Origin: Armillaria gallica
Lineage: Eukaryota; Basidiomycota; Agaricomycetes; Agaricales; Physalacriaceae
Assembly (NCBI GenBank): GCA_037576215.1
Contig: JBANDB010000002.1
Span: forward strand, 3,472,001-3,536,000
DNA: 64,000 bases
Direction of reading: 5' to 3'
The notes under the pieces were generated by a model that was not told the origin of the DNA, made no database searches, and saw only the letters and a list, made by a program, of their open reading frames with translations. The position numbers and the translations under genes are program-made. Shown piece after piece: positions 24,057 to 35,391 of this stretch (position 1 is the first letter of the stretch; each line of letters begins with the position of its first letter).

Positions 24057-25857
24057 ATGCAGTTTGAAGTGATCGCCAAATGCCACACGACGCGAGCCCG
24101 TGTCTCTCGAATGAAGCTGGCCCGTACGTGTTGCTACATCAGATTGATATATATTTAATTCTACTTGCAGATGGTGTGACTATGTTACCCACATTCATGC
24201 CAGTCGCGACCCAAGCAGCCATCAAAGGGCTCACCCCCCAACAAGTAGAAGCTCTTGGTGTCACTTTAATACTCAATAACACATATCATCTCAATCTTCG
24301 TCCTGGCATGAAAGTTTTGAACGAAGCCGGTGGTGCCCATAAATTCCAGGGCTGGCAACGCAACCTCCTTACGGTGAGTAGAATTCGATGCCAATGAAAC
24401 ACATAACCAACTATGATCGTTGCTCAGGATAGTGGTGGATTCCAACTGGTCTCTCTGAGCAAATTTACAACGATCACTGAAGAAGGGGCACTTTTTCTAA
24501 GCCCTTTCACAGGTGAACCGACAATGCTAACGGTCAGTGTTTACACAGCATGTTTGGGCTGTAGACTAGATATCCCACGCAGCCGGAAGAAAGTATATCA
24601 ATTCAACATTCCATTGGTGCAGATATAATCATGCAACTAGATGATGTCGGTATGTAACACGATGCATGTTGTGATATGTTTTCTCACCTGAGTGTGGTAT
24701 GGCAGTACCCAGTCTGACTACGGGACCCCGCGTAGAAGAGGCCATGGGCCGGTCCGTCAGATGGTTAGATCGATGTATCAAATATCACGAAAACTCTGGG
24801 AAGAAATCAACACAAAATCTTTTCGCAATTGTTCAAGGAGGTCTTGATCGTCAGCTCCGAGATCAGTGTCTCGATGCTATGGTTGACAGGAAAAATGACA
24901 TCGCTGGATATGCTATTGGCGGCTTAAGTGGCGGTGAAGAAAAGGGTTCGTGTTCTTTCTCAACCACCCCGGCCTCGCTCTTTATTAGCCTGCAGATATC
25001 TTTTGGAGAATGTACGAACGCTGAGCTGATCAAATAAGGCACACGTACTAAATCTCACATAGTATCAAGCAATGCGCGGATAAGCTACCGGAAGATCGTA
25101 AATTCCGTTTTCTTTAGTGTGTTCACGTATTGACAAGACTCTAGGGCCTCGTTATTCGATGGGAATTGGCTTCGCTGAAGGCAGGCACTTGAATTCTTCT
25201 ACATCTATTGGAGATAATGTCATTGTTCTTCTAGATCTACTGGTCTGTGTGGCCCTGGGTGTTGATATGGTCTCTTTATCTATATATGTGAATGACGAAC
25301 CACATCTGATCTGCATATCTTTAGGCAGACTGCGTCTTCCCCACAAGAACTGCTCGATTTGGCGTCGCTCTAACGCACGCTGGACCCCTCAATCTCAGTA
25401 AGTCGCATCTGCACCAACCCAGGAAAACTTACCCACACGCTCTACCAGAACTTAGCAAACACGAGGCTGATATGAAATCCATCGATGAGTCGTGTCCTTG
25501 TCCAACATGCACCGATGGGACTTCGCGTGCACTCCTACACCATATCGTCACACACGAAACTGCAGCTGCACATGGTAAAAACCCCGCTTTGTCCTGTTGG
25601 GTTTATTCTGATTGATTATAGCGGTGACAATACATAATATCACTTTCCAAGCCCAAGTCATGGGTCGAGCCCAGGATGCCATACTGTCGGGAACATTCCC
25701 AGATTACTTGCGATCGTTCTTTGCTGGCTATTTTGGCGACGGCGGATATCCCGAGTGGTGCGTCAATGCATTACGCAGCGTGGGAGTAGACTTACTGCAG
25801 GATCATCCAGTGAAACTGATACCTGGCAGCGGGGCGAAATGGGAATATGCAAATTGA
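24057..25857 (+). CDS. Queuine tRNA-ribosyltransferase, catalytic subunit (TGT/QTRT1)
   Basis: Swaps guanine for queuine at the wobble position of GUN-anticodon tRNAs, usually as a heterodimer with a QTRT2-like partner. Twelve exons: 24057-24123, 24171-24373, 24428-24532, 24583-24649, 24706-24945, 24996-25011 (16 nt), 25063-25097, 25145-25180, 25235-25269, 25325-25397, 25449-25574 and 25622-25857. Key motifs are [19 protein letters not shown] start ([16 protein letters not shown]), [11 protein letters not shown], the Asp in DSGGFQ, the substrate loop AIGGLSGGE, the catalytic Asp region [18 protein letters not shown] and the zinc site CPCPTC with a downstream His (HNITFQAQ). The intron 25181-25234 uses a GC donor. 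No frame break. S. cerevisiae lacks this enzyme while S. pombe has it, so the gene indicates queuine salvage in this fungus. Confidence 0.95.
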
Positions 25858-25896
25858 CATCTTCGGTAGATATTATAATATGTATAGAGCCCTTCA

Positions 25897-28870
25897 TCAT
25901 CTACGTTTTTTTGAATGACTCCCCCGAGCATTCTTTGCCCGCCGATTTTCTAGCTGTTTCCTATTCTTGCGAACTTGCTCTGCATTCTTAAGCTCCCCTT
26001 TCACTCTACCAACCGACTTCGTTGCGAATCGCCCGCCGACCTTCTTGCCCTTCTTCCCAGGCGGTGGCCGAGACGAAGAAGTCTCTGTCTCGCCTTCTGC
26101 CTTCTTCTTCAACTGCCGGACTTTGCGTTCATAGTCCGTGCTGAGTTTATCGAGGGGCTTGGAAACGGTAGCGACCTTGTTGTGCTTGAACTTATGTCCT
26201 CTTGGTGCCCGGAAAGTTTCGTTCTCCGTCTCGCCCACCCTTGGCAGACTAACCCGAGCTTTGGCCTTCCACTCATCAAAACGGCCACTGCGATACGTTG
26301 CTGGCAACTTTGTTCCGCTCTCCGTCTTCACCATTTTGACGTTGTCAGCACCGGCACCATCTCCCTGTATGAATTTTTTCTTTTTCTTGTCCCAAGTGAG
26401 GTGGTTCCGTTTCCGTTGCGCGACACCCTCGTCACCGGCAAGATCAAAGGTAGCACCCCGTGCTTGTTCGGCAAATGTAGCGCCGTCTGTAAGTGAGTAT
26501 CTACAGAAGAGGACGAGGATGAATAAACTGACGATCGAAAATGAAGTACGACATACCCTTTCTCCGTCAAAGCATCTTTCTGGTAGTGTGACATGTAGAA
26601 TTCTTCATCCCGATAACCGGACTTCTTCGTTGTGTCGAATACGGCCTAAAGAACATCAGCATCTTCATTTTTGCAACACAAACGGAAAAGACAGACCATA
26701 ATCTCCTCTTCATCTGCCATTTCAACATTAGTGCTCGTTACTGGGACCTCATCTTCGTCGTCCTCCAAAGCCGTAGATGTCGACGCTAAAGCCCTCTGCG
26801 CTGACTTTTGTAGAGCCTTCCTCCGCTCCTTCATCAATGCCGAGTTGGCCGTATTGGCCTTCCCGCCCACTTCGAATACCGTCTCCGAAGGTCGGAAAGA
26901 GTTGACCGTACGCAACAATGCATGTCGCGCCTCCTCCTGAGCACGCAGCTGGGCCGCGTCCGATCCTCTCAGAAGTACCGGGTGTACGCCACTATCAGAA
27001 CCGGCAAGCATCCACTTTGGATCTTTGGACATCTCCTTCGCACGTTTGTAGCTCGGAGGACTAGCCTTTCCCTTGCTTCGTTCGTACATCGCATGACCTC
27101 GTTTCATCACCTCCCGTAACGAGGGGAGAGAATGATTAACATCCTCCAAGGATTTGACATATTCCATATCTTCATCGATCTTCTCTCGCCGGAAGGTGCC
27201 CAAAACCAAATTCTCTGTATACACTTGATCCCCATCTTCCGTTACATCACTTCTTAGTGGACGTCCGAGGAACAGGTGTAGATCCAGAAGGTACGGCAGC
27301 TCCGTACTCGTGACGAACGACCACGCCCATCCTTGCCGCCCTGCTCGAGCCGTTCGACCTACCCGATGCACAAAAACTCTGGCGCCCTGGGGAAAATCGT
27401 AGTTGACCACGTTCTCCAGTACAGGAATATCAATTCCTCGAGCCGCGACATCGGTAACGACCAAGACATTGGTACGGCCCCGACGAAATTGATCCATCTG
27501 ATAGCTACGAGCAGCCTGGTCAAGAGAACCATAGATATGAGAAACGGAGTATCCTGCAGTCGTCAGCAAGGTAGTCAAATACTCTACATGATGCTTTGTA
27601 GCAGCGAAGATGAGAGTTTGGTGGGGAGCCGTGAACAGTTCCGGCCGCTTCCCTTTCCCTTTGTGTTTCTTCTCTGAGAGGTCAGCATCATCCTTTGCCC
27701 CCACTGCTCCGAACGGGACTTTGATAACATCGCGCAAAAGTTCGAGCAGACACGCGTCCTTTTCCGTGTGTTTGACGGAGAAGAACGCCATTTTTAGGTC
27801 AGAGCTGATTTTGCTCTCAGCATCGAGTCGAACGAGCTTTGGGTTCTGCAAGCCGGCTTTTGCAAATTCAACTAGAGATTTGGGTAAAGTAGCAGAAAAA
27901 AGGAGTGTCTGCCTGGCCGCAGGCAAATGCTGTAGGATTTCGCTGAGCGCCGTTTCGAAGCCCATTTCAAACAGCCGATCCGCTTCGTCGAAGACGACAT
28001 ATTGTACCGACTTTAGATCTAAGTTCATTTCGACAATTAGATGGAGCAGTCGTCCAGGTGTCGCAATTATTCTAAGCGAATGTCAGAAGACAGCCTTATG
28101 AATGGAATCATTACGCTCACACGTCTGGATTATTAGTGATCATCTCGAACTGTTCATCCATCCCTTCTCCACCTACGATCAGGCACCAACGAAGAGACTG
28201 ACCGTGCTTCGAGCTAACGGTATCCTTATTGTCCCCAGCATGGGTGCCTTCTCCGGAATGCCATCCTCGTGCCAGTTCCTTCCCAACTTTCAGAACTTGA
28301 AGTGCAAGTTCTCGTGTAGGAAGAAGAATGAGTGCACGAGCTCCAAACGTGGTAGAATGGCGACCACCAAGGCGCTGTACAAGGGGAATCATGTACGCCA
28401 ATGATTTTCCGGATCCTGTGCGTGCCATTCCAACTAGGTCGCGTGGGGGAGCAGCCAGAAGAGCGGGAATGGAAAGCCGTTGGATGGGAGTTGGTACACG
28501 GAATCCTTGAAGATTCAACGAACGAAGCAGAGAAGGATGAAGACCTGCACGAAAAGATGAATACTATGTTCAAAATCTAGTGTACGAAGAACGCACCCAT
28601 GCTCTGAAAACTGCCGCCTCCAACCTCCCCTTTTACAAGATTCTTGCCCTTGGCCTTTTTCAGAATCTCCGTACCGTTCTTCATATTCCTCTTGGAAATG
28701 GATTCAAGCATCATTTGCTTGAGACCTTCATCGTCGGTGTCTTCTTCCACTCTTGGCTTCTTTGTGGTCAGTGCGGCGGAGATATCGACCTCGTCATCTG
28801 AAAGCTGTACTTCGGAATATCCGTCAGAATTATCCTCCTCCTCCTGGTGTTTTCTCTTGTGGGAGGGCAT
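25897..28870 (-). CDS. DBP10: ATP-dependent RNA helicase Dbp10 (DEAD box)
   Basis: Nucleolar helicase for 60S subunit maturation. Five exons, 28870-28597, 28544-28121, 28071-26697, 26645-26557 and 26500-25897, encode about 921 residues with no frame break. The order is: acidic N-tail; Q motif GFRVPTPIQR; motif I ARTGSGKS; LLPTRELALQ; ATPGRL; VFDEADRL (DEAD); SATLP; VVTDVAARGIDIP; and HRVGRTARAGR. The Dbp10-specific C-terminal region follows (EEFYMSHYQKDA, then TKLPATYRSGRFDEWKAKAR) and a basic tail ending KKRR. The last intron joins EKG to YSLTDGATFAEQARG using the ctgtag acceptor at 26501-26503; a closer cttacag would shift the frame. Confidence 0.96.
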
Positions 28871-29218
28871 CGAAGAGAATTGGAGAAATTGGCAGGTTTT
28901 TTTTTTTCAAATTTTTGTGACGAGATCACAAGTGCGTCACAGTACATTCGGGCCGATATAGCCGAGCACTGCGAAAGTCAAAAAATGGCTGTTAAAAATA
29001 ATAGATAATGCCAGAGTATATATCTATGAATATTTGCAGTGCTAGACCACGCCTGGATATATGTAGAGACGAATAAAGTGCTGGGTACGCCATGTCATCT
29101 AAATAAAGACTCCCACCTCCTCGGGGATCTCTGCAGACTCATCTTGACTCGGAGCTTCATGTTACCTGACGAGAGCAGTATTCATAGAGTCATGCATCGT
29201 AGAGCCTTCATAAGTATA
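28871..29218. other. DBP10 promoter and DUO1 3' flank
   Basis: Contains a T-tract near 28897-28908 (poly dA:dT, probably nucleosome-excluding) just upstream of DBP10, and an AT-rich segment near 28990-29030 that is the DUO1 3' flank. No gene. Confidence 0.4.
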
Positions 29219-30193
29219 TCAGCTGCGTCTTACACCGCGACTAGGAATGGCACTGGCACGACCAGCAGTAGTCGTGGGACGTCCTGTTGTCGTTTGAACT
29301 GCGATCCGACCACGACCCGCTGCAGGAGCTGCTCATCATTCACCAACGATTGAGAATCATGCAAAAGGAAGACGAACCTGCTCTCGTCGCCACGGCAGCG
29401 CCTCTCATACCGCGCATCGATGCACGCGTACCACGGACTCCGCGAATGCCGCCTCTTGCAGCGAGCCGTTCTGCTCTCTCACGTTCGAGACGCTCCTTCT
29501 CCGACTGCTGGTGCCGAGCTTGTGCTTCCCTCTCCAAACGTTCACGCTCGCGCCGCGCAGCCAGGGCGCGTTCTTCAGCCTCCCGGCGTGCCCTTTCTTC
29601 GGCTTCCCTCCGTTCTTGCATTATAATATCCTCATCCTGCGTAGGGCTATAAGTACACAAGAGTGCGCAGAACAGGAGACTCTCACCGCGTCGGCACCAT
29701 GCCACTCATCATCGAATATAATACGGGCAAAATCCTCCGTTCGAGATAGTGTCTTAATGTATTTATTCAGCAGTTGATCTGTCTGTGCTAGCTGCCGAGC
29801 TATTCGCTGGCCATCACAATGAGTGCCCTTGCCGTCTCGCAACAAAACTGGGGTACGCACCTCATTGGCAGACCCGGTATTGTCGAGGGCTTCGTTGAAC
29901 AAGGTCATCGACGCATTCAATTTCTTCAAGATGAAAAGATCGCTTTGAAGCTTATTTTCTCGTGTTCTGTCCGATGCTCGTTTCGACTCTACATCCTCGT
30001 CTTCTAGAGCCCCTTCTTGCGGTGGTGTCGGAGAATCATTGCCCTTTGCAAGTGTGACAGTCCGGTCCGACAGCGAGAGCTCAGATACAGATAAGTCTTC
30101 ACCGCCAGGCCCGGTTGATGAAAGAGGTTGTTCGGCTAGCAATTGTGAGCCGCTTGCTAACAGCGATAGATCAGAGCTGTCTGAAGAGTGCAT
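29219..30193 (-). CDS. DUO1: DASH complex subunit Duo1
   Basis: Kinetochore protein of the ten-subunit DASH/Dam1 ring that couples chromosomes to microtubules. Four exons, 30193-29861, 29806-29687, 29636-29378 and 29319-29219, give 270 residues. The N-terminal 80 residues are Ser-rich and acidic. The conserved Duo1 core reads LFILKKLNASMTLFNEALD, then RQLAQTDQLLNKYIKTLSRTE and DFARIIFDDEWHGADADED. A long Arg/Glu coiled coil and a basic RGIRGVRGTRASMRGMRG tail follow, ending SRGVRRS. The start at 30193 is the first ATG after an upstream in-frame stop. The Ser-rich N-terminus is a plausible Aurora/CDK target. No frame break. Confidence 0.93.
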
Positions 30194-30752
30194 TCGTCCA
30201 AAGGCAGAATGTAGTCACGAAAGTCGCGTTGTTTGGCACAGCATCATGGACGCACATCCGATCGATCCAAGTGGCGGCCTTTCGGATTTCCCCTACGACG
30301 AATAAAAGTAAATAAATTCTATGTTTCCTAATTCTAATGTATATCAGCCGTGCGTAAACATCGTTCTAGTGAGTACTAGTGGCAATAGGTCAGCTGCGCG
30401 AGCATAGAAATTCAATGGCTTTGTGCTGTTCTGTCCTTGTTTTCTCATTTCCTCTTCACATTCAAATGGGTTTCTTACTGTACTGTGTACAAAGAAACGC
30501 GCAGGAACTTGATGGAGTCAACAAGTTCCAGTTCCAGTACGCTGTCTTAGTACCTCATCATCAACAGGTGTCTTATTATGTAGATTTTTACAACTTTGAT
30601 AGGAAAGGTGTACAAGCAAGATTTAACAGCAAAACAAAGCACAAGATATGGCGAAGAAAGCAACAAATCCATCAAAAATCATTCATCAGGGCGAAGTAGA
30701 GCACCGTAAAGACTATAATTGGGAGAAGGGCGACCGGACGCTCTAATGGCAT
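30194..30752. other. DUO1 upstream region
   Basis: Intergenic between two minus-strand genes. A short plus-strand frame (MDAHPIDPSGG..., near 30246) looks open but has no support. T/A-rich from 30300 to 30700. Nothing recognisable. Confidence 0.35.
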
Positions 30753-31797
30753 CTATAAGAAAATATTCGTTCTGACTAAAATGCAAGAGACGGACCTTTT
30801 TGTATCCCGAGGAATCGGGGCGGTTTTTGCCAAAGGTGAACGTAGGTCCGCCACAGCATCGTACGATGGCCCACCAGTGACTTGAGAAGGAGCCAGGCCC
30901 ATTGCCGACATTATACTAGCTGGGCTATGTCTGTCGGGCTGTTGATTCTGTGATAGTGGGCTCAACGGTCCCTCATAGGGTTCCGGAGTCTGTAATCGGG
31001 GGGAAGTGAGAGGGCTCAGTAAATCGGCACTTGACACGGCGCCGGGCTGTTCGTCATCAGAGCTCTCAGGTTCGTCAGGATACGGACGAAGAAAAGAAGG
31101 CTCTCGGACTATGACGCGCCTAGTGCGGGGAAGAACGGGTTTTGGGGGATTTCTATCGAGGCCACCTTTGCGGGAGGTACTTGAAGAGGCGGGCCGACTC
31201 TTCGTCTTGGAAGAAGAGGCGATATAGAGGCGCACGAATTCGTCTATATTGGTAGACTTAGTTGGAGATGTTGGCGAAGGGGGAGCGCCCCTGCTAGACG
31301 ATGAGCGGCCCGGAGGTAAATGTGGCGCTGCAGCAGGCTTGGAGGGAGCTCTCTCACGCGACAACGGTCTCGAGGAAGAGTTCCCGCCTACTAGCGTTAC
31401 GGTCTCTGGAGAAGTCACAGCAGTACTATTTGACACAGTCTTGCCAGAGTTCGTTCCACATCCTTCTGACGGCTTGGGATTACTAGTAGATGGACGGTGC
31501 TCGTTCCGGGAAGTACTGCTTCCCTTACGCGGTGACCGCGACGACTGGGATTTAGCACCACCTGGAAGAATTCGTATATTCCCTTCGTCTCTCGCTTCCT
31601 CATATGCCTCCCAGGCTTCTTCTTCAGAGGTAAAGCTCACGTAGTGTGACTCGGAGACGCCAACGACGAGCGGCGCAACAAGTAGCCTGGAGACGTGATT
31701 AAAGACCAGGATCACCGATAGCTAGCCCCACTGACCAGTTATCGAACAGTCCAACGGCTCTTCCAGCGGTGACTGCATACCATTTCCTCCTGACCAT
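30753..31797 (-). CDS. Protein with N-terminal RNase H1-type hybrid-binding (viroplasmin-like) domain
   Basis: Exon 1 (31797-31736) reads MVRRKWYAVTAGRAVGLFDNW. A GT-AG intron joins it to exon 2 from 31686, which continues LVAPLVVGVSESHYVSFTSEEEAWEAYEEA. The W-Y-A-V..G...G.F..W......V.G......F....EA..A pattern is the small RNase H1 N-terminal / caulimovirus-type domain that binds RNA/DNA hybrids. No RNase H catalytic domain follows. The rest (about 270 residues) is Ser/Pro-rich and disordered, with one conserved-looking helix (TNIDEFVRLYIASSSKTK) and basic PRTRRVIVREPSFLRPYP. The end is uncertain: either the stop at 30753, or an intron (donor gtccgt after RDTK) leading to an earlier end. Hybrid binding is inferred. 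Confidence 0.7.
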
Positions 31798-32036
31798 CTT
31801 CTAAGCGGTGGAAAAGATGGGATAGATGCCTTCAACAGCATGATGGTGGAACTTTTTACCCTCTAATTGGCAGTGTTTACGCTAGGGTCATCACCACAAG
31901 TCGGAACCGAAGCTGACGCCAATCAGTACGTATTCAGTATCTACTGACTCACCACAGCATTATACGAATCTACGAAACACAACAGCAAAGCATGTACTAT
32001 AAAACGGACACGAAATAATCCAATACCACAAGTCCA

Positions 32037-33086
32037 TTATACGGCAATGTAACCACGACTAGATGACCGCCGAGGGCGTACAGAAGAACATAGATGTGAA
32101 GCAACATCACTCAGCATATACGGGACTTCCTGCCAGAAATCGCGATGTCTTCAAAAGAAAATAGCTTAGATAAATAAAATGGACTGGGAGACCTTGACGT
32201 ACGGTATCAAGTCCTTCCCACTCGCACCGTAGGTGGTATAATTGTAGTAGGCGCCAAGGCCAAAATAGGCCAAGAGGGCAAGCAGCAATCTGTCGAAAGC
32301 GTCAATAATTATAAAGTAGCAATATATGTGATACTGACACCAAGAAGAACCAGCCTACGCCACTCCCAACACTTTCTTCTGCAGGCCCATCACTAGGACC
32401 ACCGCCTCCTCCACTGCTTTCGCCGAATGGACAGCCAGCAGGAGAACGCCATTCTAAGCGAAGCTCTGCCCCGTCGTAGGAAATGAATGTAGGGTCAGAG
32501 TTGGAGGCGTCTGGGTCGCAGAGCAGTGTTAGACTGAAGGACTGAGCTGTCGAGTTGCTAGTATACGGCGGCCCATGCATAATCACGGACAGTCCTTTCG
32601 GCGCTGAAAGGGATTAATTATTAGGGTAACGGCGTGCATTGCAGCAAACAACGTACACGATAGCGCCTTATACGACGGTTCCGCCGTCGAGGTCTGTACA
32701 ATAGGAATGACCGAAACAATCCTGTCATCTTCATTCTCCTTCTCATTTATCTTGGTCAAGCATACACTTGTATGGCTTGGACACTAGAACGCAGGTCAGA
32801 ACATAGGATAGGAAAATTGATGGATGGTGTACTTGGTCTCGTTCGTTCACACCATCCAGCGGCTGCAACTCACTGCACAGATCCAGCCTGACCGAGTCCA
32901 CCATTGTTGTCGGCGGCGAGTCGCGCTTTCGAGAGACCGTATGCTCGCCTCCGATGGATGTCAAGTCAAATTTGACAGACGGGCTCACGGTAACGTGGCA
33001 GTCGAGCTCATCGTCGGCTAGCACAGATGTGACGTGATAGAAGAAGAAAAAGGCAAGGGGGATATCCAGTGTCGCCGGAGAATCAT
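32037..33086 (-). CDS. ATG27: Autophagy-related protein 27 (Atg27 / mannose-6-phosphate-receptor-like)
   Basis: Type I membrane protein cycling between Golgi, vacuole and autophagosome precursor sites, needed for Atg9 traffic. Exons: 33086-32833, 32783-32657, 32603-32339, 32289-32203 and 32148-32037. Signal peptide MILRRHWISPLAFFFYHVTS precedes a Cys-bearing lumenal domain (LDCHVTVSPSVKFDL, DSVRLDLC, CDPDASNSDPTFISYDGA, PAGCPFG). A Gly-rich linker (SVGSGVG), one membrane span (WFFLV...LLLALLAYFGLG) and a cytosolic tail with RDFWQEVPYMLSDV, ending RSSSRGYIAV, complete it. The signal peptide is in frame only if the C-run near 33058 is one base longer than given. The rest is intact. Confidence 0.9.
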
Positions 33087-33217
33087 ATTTTCGAAAGTAA
33101 GAGGAAGAGCAAGGGTCTGCTTACGTAGGCACGGTGCCTCGTTTATCCGCCCATCATGGCAGGCGCGTTCCAGTTCCTATTACTCTTTCTAATATTTTTG
33201 TTTATACTTTTCTAGCA
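33087..33217. promoter_or_regulatory. Short divergent promoter, ATG27 / F-box gene 1
   Basis: 131 bases between divergent starts. The F-box side ends in a pyrimidine-rich stretch and a tctag immediately before the ATG, as also seen before its paralog, suggesting a 3' splice site of a 5'-UTR intron. Confidence 0.4.
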
Positions 33218-34942
33218 ATGAAGTCGGAGGGGACAGTCGTTCTTTGCGATGCTTGCCACCACGAGATCCAGCTCCCTGTTGCGCCACTTCGACATCATTC
33301 TCAGGCAGTAATGGCTCGCGTTCGTGAAAGATATGTGCCACCTGCATATGAACGCTCCTCACTATTGGCGTCGATCTCTCAGGCTGAAGAGGAGGTCCTA
33401 CGGCTCTTACCAGATATCACCCGTCTGGAGGACGTAGTAACGATAGTGGCAGCCTCTTTAGATAAGCTGAGGAAGCACAAAGAGGTGCTCGATAATCACA
33501 TCGCGGCTCAAAATTCCCTGCTATATTCTCCCATTCGCACTCTCCCGGCAGAGCTCCTTTCACTTATATTCAGCTACGTCTGCTCTTCCTTTGAAGATCG
33601 AACCACCGAGGATATGCAGACTTTACGTCGCGGAATGGACCGGGACGCGTTGAATATTTCTCAGACGTGCATCTTTTGGCGCAATGTCTCCCTATCGATG
33701 CCAGTGTTATGGACTTCCATATCTATCAACATCGATACAACAGATATCGCAGCCTGCGGAGCACTTCCAGTTTATCTCAGGCGCTCACACAAGAAACCTC
33801 TTCACGTGAACATATATCATACCCGCCCACCCAACTTTCCGAAGGAGCCCAAAGATACGGAGAGAACGCGTTCTGCAATCTCTACGTCATTGAATCCACA
33901 GAGTAATCGATTTCGCACGCTGAAAATTTTTGGCTGTGATCCGTTCTTCAATGAAAACCTCAATTTGTACAATCTCTTCACGCTTGGCCTATATGACCTG
34001 GCGCCTATCCAACATTGGGAGGAATTCATATGGCTGGAGTCTATAGGAAGCAGGTGCACTCTCGAGTTGGCGCATCATGCCAGGTCAAAGGGCATTCAAT
34101 GCCTAGACGAAGAATTCTATGACAAAATCGACGAATTAATTCTCCGAGAACATACTCCCTTCGACGCTCTATGGATTTTGAGTGAATTCTCATGCGTAGA
34201 CCATCTGGACCTCGAAATTGAAGATGGGCATTGTAATTCGTTGAAATCGACGGTCTTAGGCATGGTGTCAGACCTGGCACTACCAAAGCTCGAATCCCTT
34301 TATATCACCAGTCATACCGCGGACACATATGGCTGCGTCATCGAAGTCGAAGATCCTATTACACAGTTTCTTCAGAAGGTCACTGCTCCATGCCTAAGAT
34401 TCCTCCGCCTCGATTGTGACGAGGACAATACATGGTCGCACAGCGATTTCATCCAATTCCTTGCGCAATCCAAAATCCATTCTCAGCTTGAGATACTCCA
34501 ATTTTTTGGGCCAGCCCTCACAGAGGATGAATTGATCGAAACTCTAGCCATGCTCCCTGGTTTGGTGTCACTAGCAGTCTGTGAACGGAGGGAGTCGCCT
34601 ATAATAACAGAAAAAGTTCTGTCTCGCCTCACTTTTCACTCAGGTGGAATAAATTTACTGCCATCACTGAAAGAGTTGTCTTTTACGATGGAACATATTC
34701 TTGATCGCCCAGGATTGATCGTGGAGACCATCGCTTCACGCCTGAACCCCCCTCTAACAGCTTCCATGACCCCCTTGCTGAAGTTCGACTTGGAATGGCG
34801 GCATCAAAGCATCGACCCTGGAGTTCTGTCCCAGTTGCGAGGGATGCAGTCGGACGGACTATTAGGGGAGATCGTCGAAACGTGCAGTCTGGGGAACAGC
34901 TCAGGCTGTCGTATCTGCGAGGATGATGGCGACGACAATTGA
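33218..34942 (+). CDS. F-box-like protein, tandem copy 1
   Basis: Uninterrupted 574-residue frame starting MKSEGTVVLCDACHHEIQL. A short Cys/His N-terminus leads into a coiled coil (about residues 45-100) and then the F-box-like motif SPIRTLPAELLSLIFSYVC, followed by the RGMDRDALNIS and CIFWRNVSLSMPVLWTSI block typical of large mushroom F-box families. The remaining 400 residues have degenerate leucine-rich-repeat character (LTFHSGGINLLPSL), ending SGCRICEDDG. It presumably recruits an unknown substrate to a Skp1-cullin ligase; the target cannot be inferred. The ATG at 33218 is preferred over an upstream one because it aligns with the start of the paralog at 35392. Confidence 0.85.
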   Translation: MKSEGTVVLCDACHHEIQLPVAPLRHHSQAVMARVRERYVPPAYERSSLLASISQAEEEVLRLLPDITRLEDVVTIVAASLDKLRKHKEVLDNHIAAQNSLLYSPIRTLPAELLSLIFSYVCSSFEDRTTEDMQTLRRGMDRDALNISQTCIFWRNVSLSMPVLWTSISINIDTTDIAACGALPVYLRRSHKKPLHVNIYHTRPPNFPKEPKDTERTRSAISTSLNPQSNRFRTLKIFGCDPFFNENLNLYNLFTLGLYDLAPIQHWEEFIWLESIGSRCTLELAHHARSKGIQCLDEEFYDKIDELILREHTPFDALWILSEFSCVDHLDLEIEDGHCNSLKSTVLGMVSDLALPKLESLYITSHTADTYGCVIEVEDPITQFLQKVTAPCLRFLRLDCDEDNTWSHSDFIQFLAQSKIHSQLEILQFFGPALTEDELIETLAMLPGLVSLAVCERRESPIITEKVLSRLTFHSGGINLLPSLKELSFTMEHILDRPGLIVETIASRLNPPLTASMTPLLKFDLEWRHQSIDPGVLSQLRGMQSDGLLGEIVETCSLGNSSGCRICEDDGDDN

Positions 34943-35391
34943 TATGTCGCGAGAACGGCAGCGCAGTATTAGCCTAATGTTCTTTGCCAAAGGTCCGCGT
35001 CACGCCGTTGTCCAATAATATGGTTCCTATATTGATATCTGACTGTCAGCCTTCCCGAAAACGCAGCATCAACATCATAATCGAACAGCAAGCCGCCTTA
35101 GGCGCTGAACGCTGAGGCCTGGGTTTGATGCCTACATTCACTATGTCCCTTCTCTGTATCATAAAAACCCATTGACTCTCCGAACTACCCGTCGGGGCGA
35201 GTGCCCTGTCAGTGCCAGTGATGCCCGAGGTTGACAACGATAGCACGTGGTCGTGCTTGCTTAAGTAGCTTGGGCCCTCAGGTGCTCACGCCTTGTTTCA
35301 ATTCCTTCCATCAATATTTTCAAGCCAAGACGAAAGTTCGCAGAAATTCATTAGCACCTTCTATCTTTTCTGACTTATATTCTCTCTAGCT
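34943..35391. other. Spacer between tandem F-box genes
   Basis: 449 bases holding the promoter of copy 2, with a CACGTG palindrome at 35244-35249 and a pyrimidine-rich stretch ending tctctctag before the ATG. No gene. Confidence 0.4.

Noticed and set aside
26490..26570. Frame break in DBP10 after the EKG residues
   Set aside because: The upstream acceptor ctgtag gives EKGYSLTDGATFAEQARG in frame.
30039..30305. Plus-strand frame ending SGGLSDFPYDE
   Set aside because: Mostly antisense to the Ser-rich DUO1 N-terminus, and the remaining part has no support.
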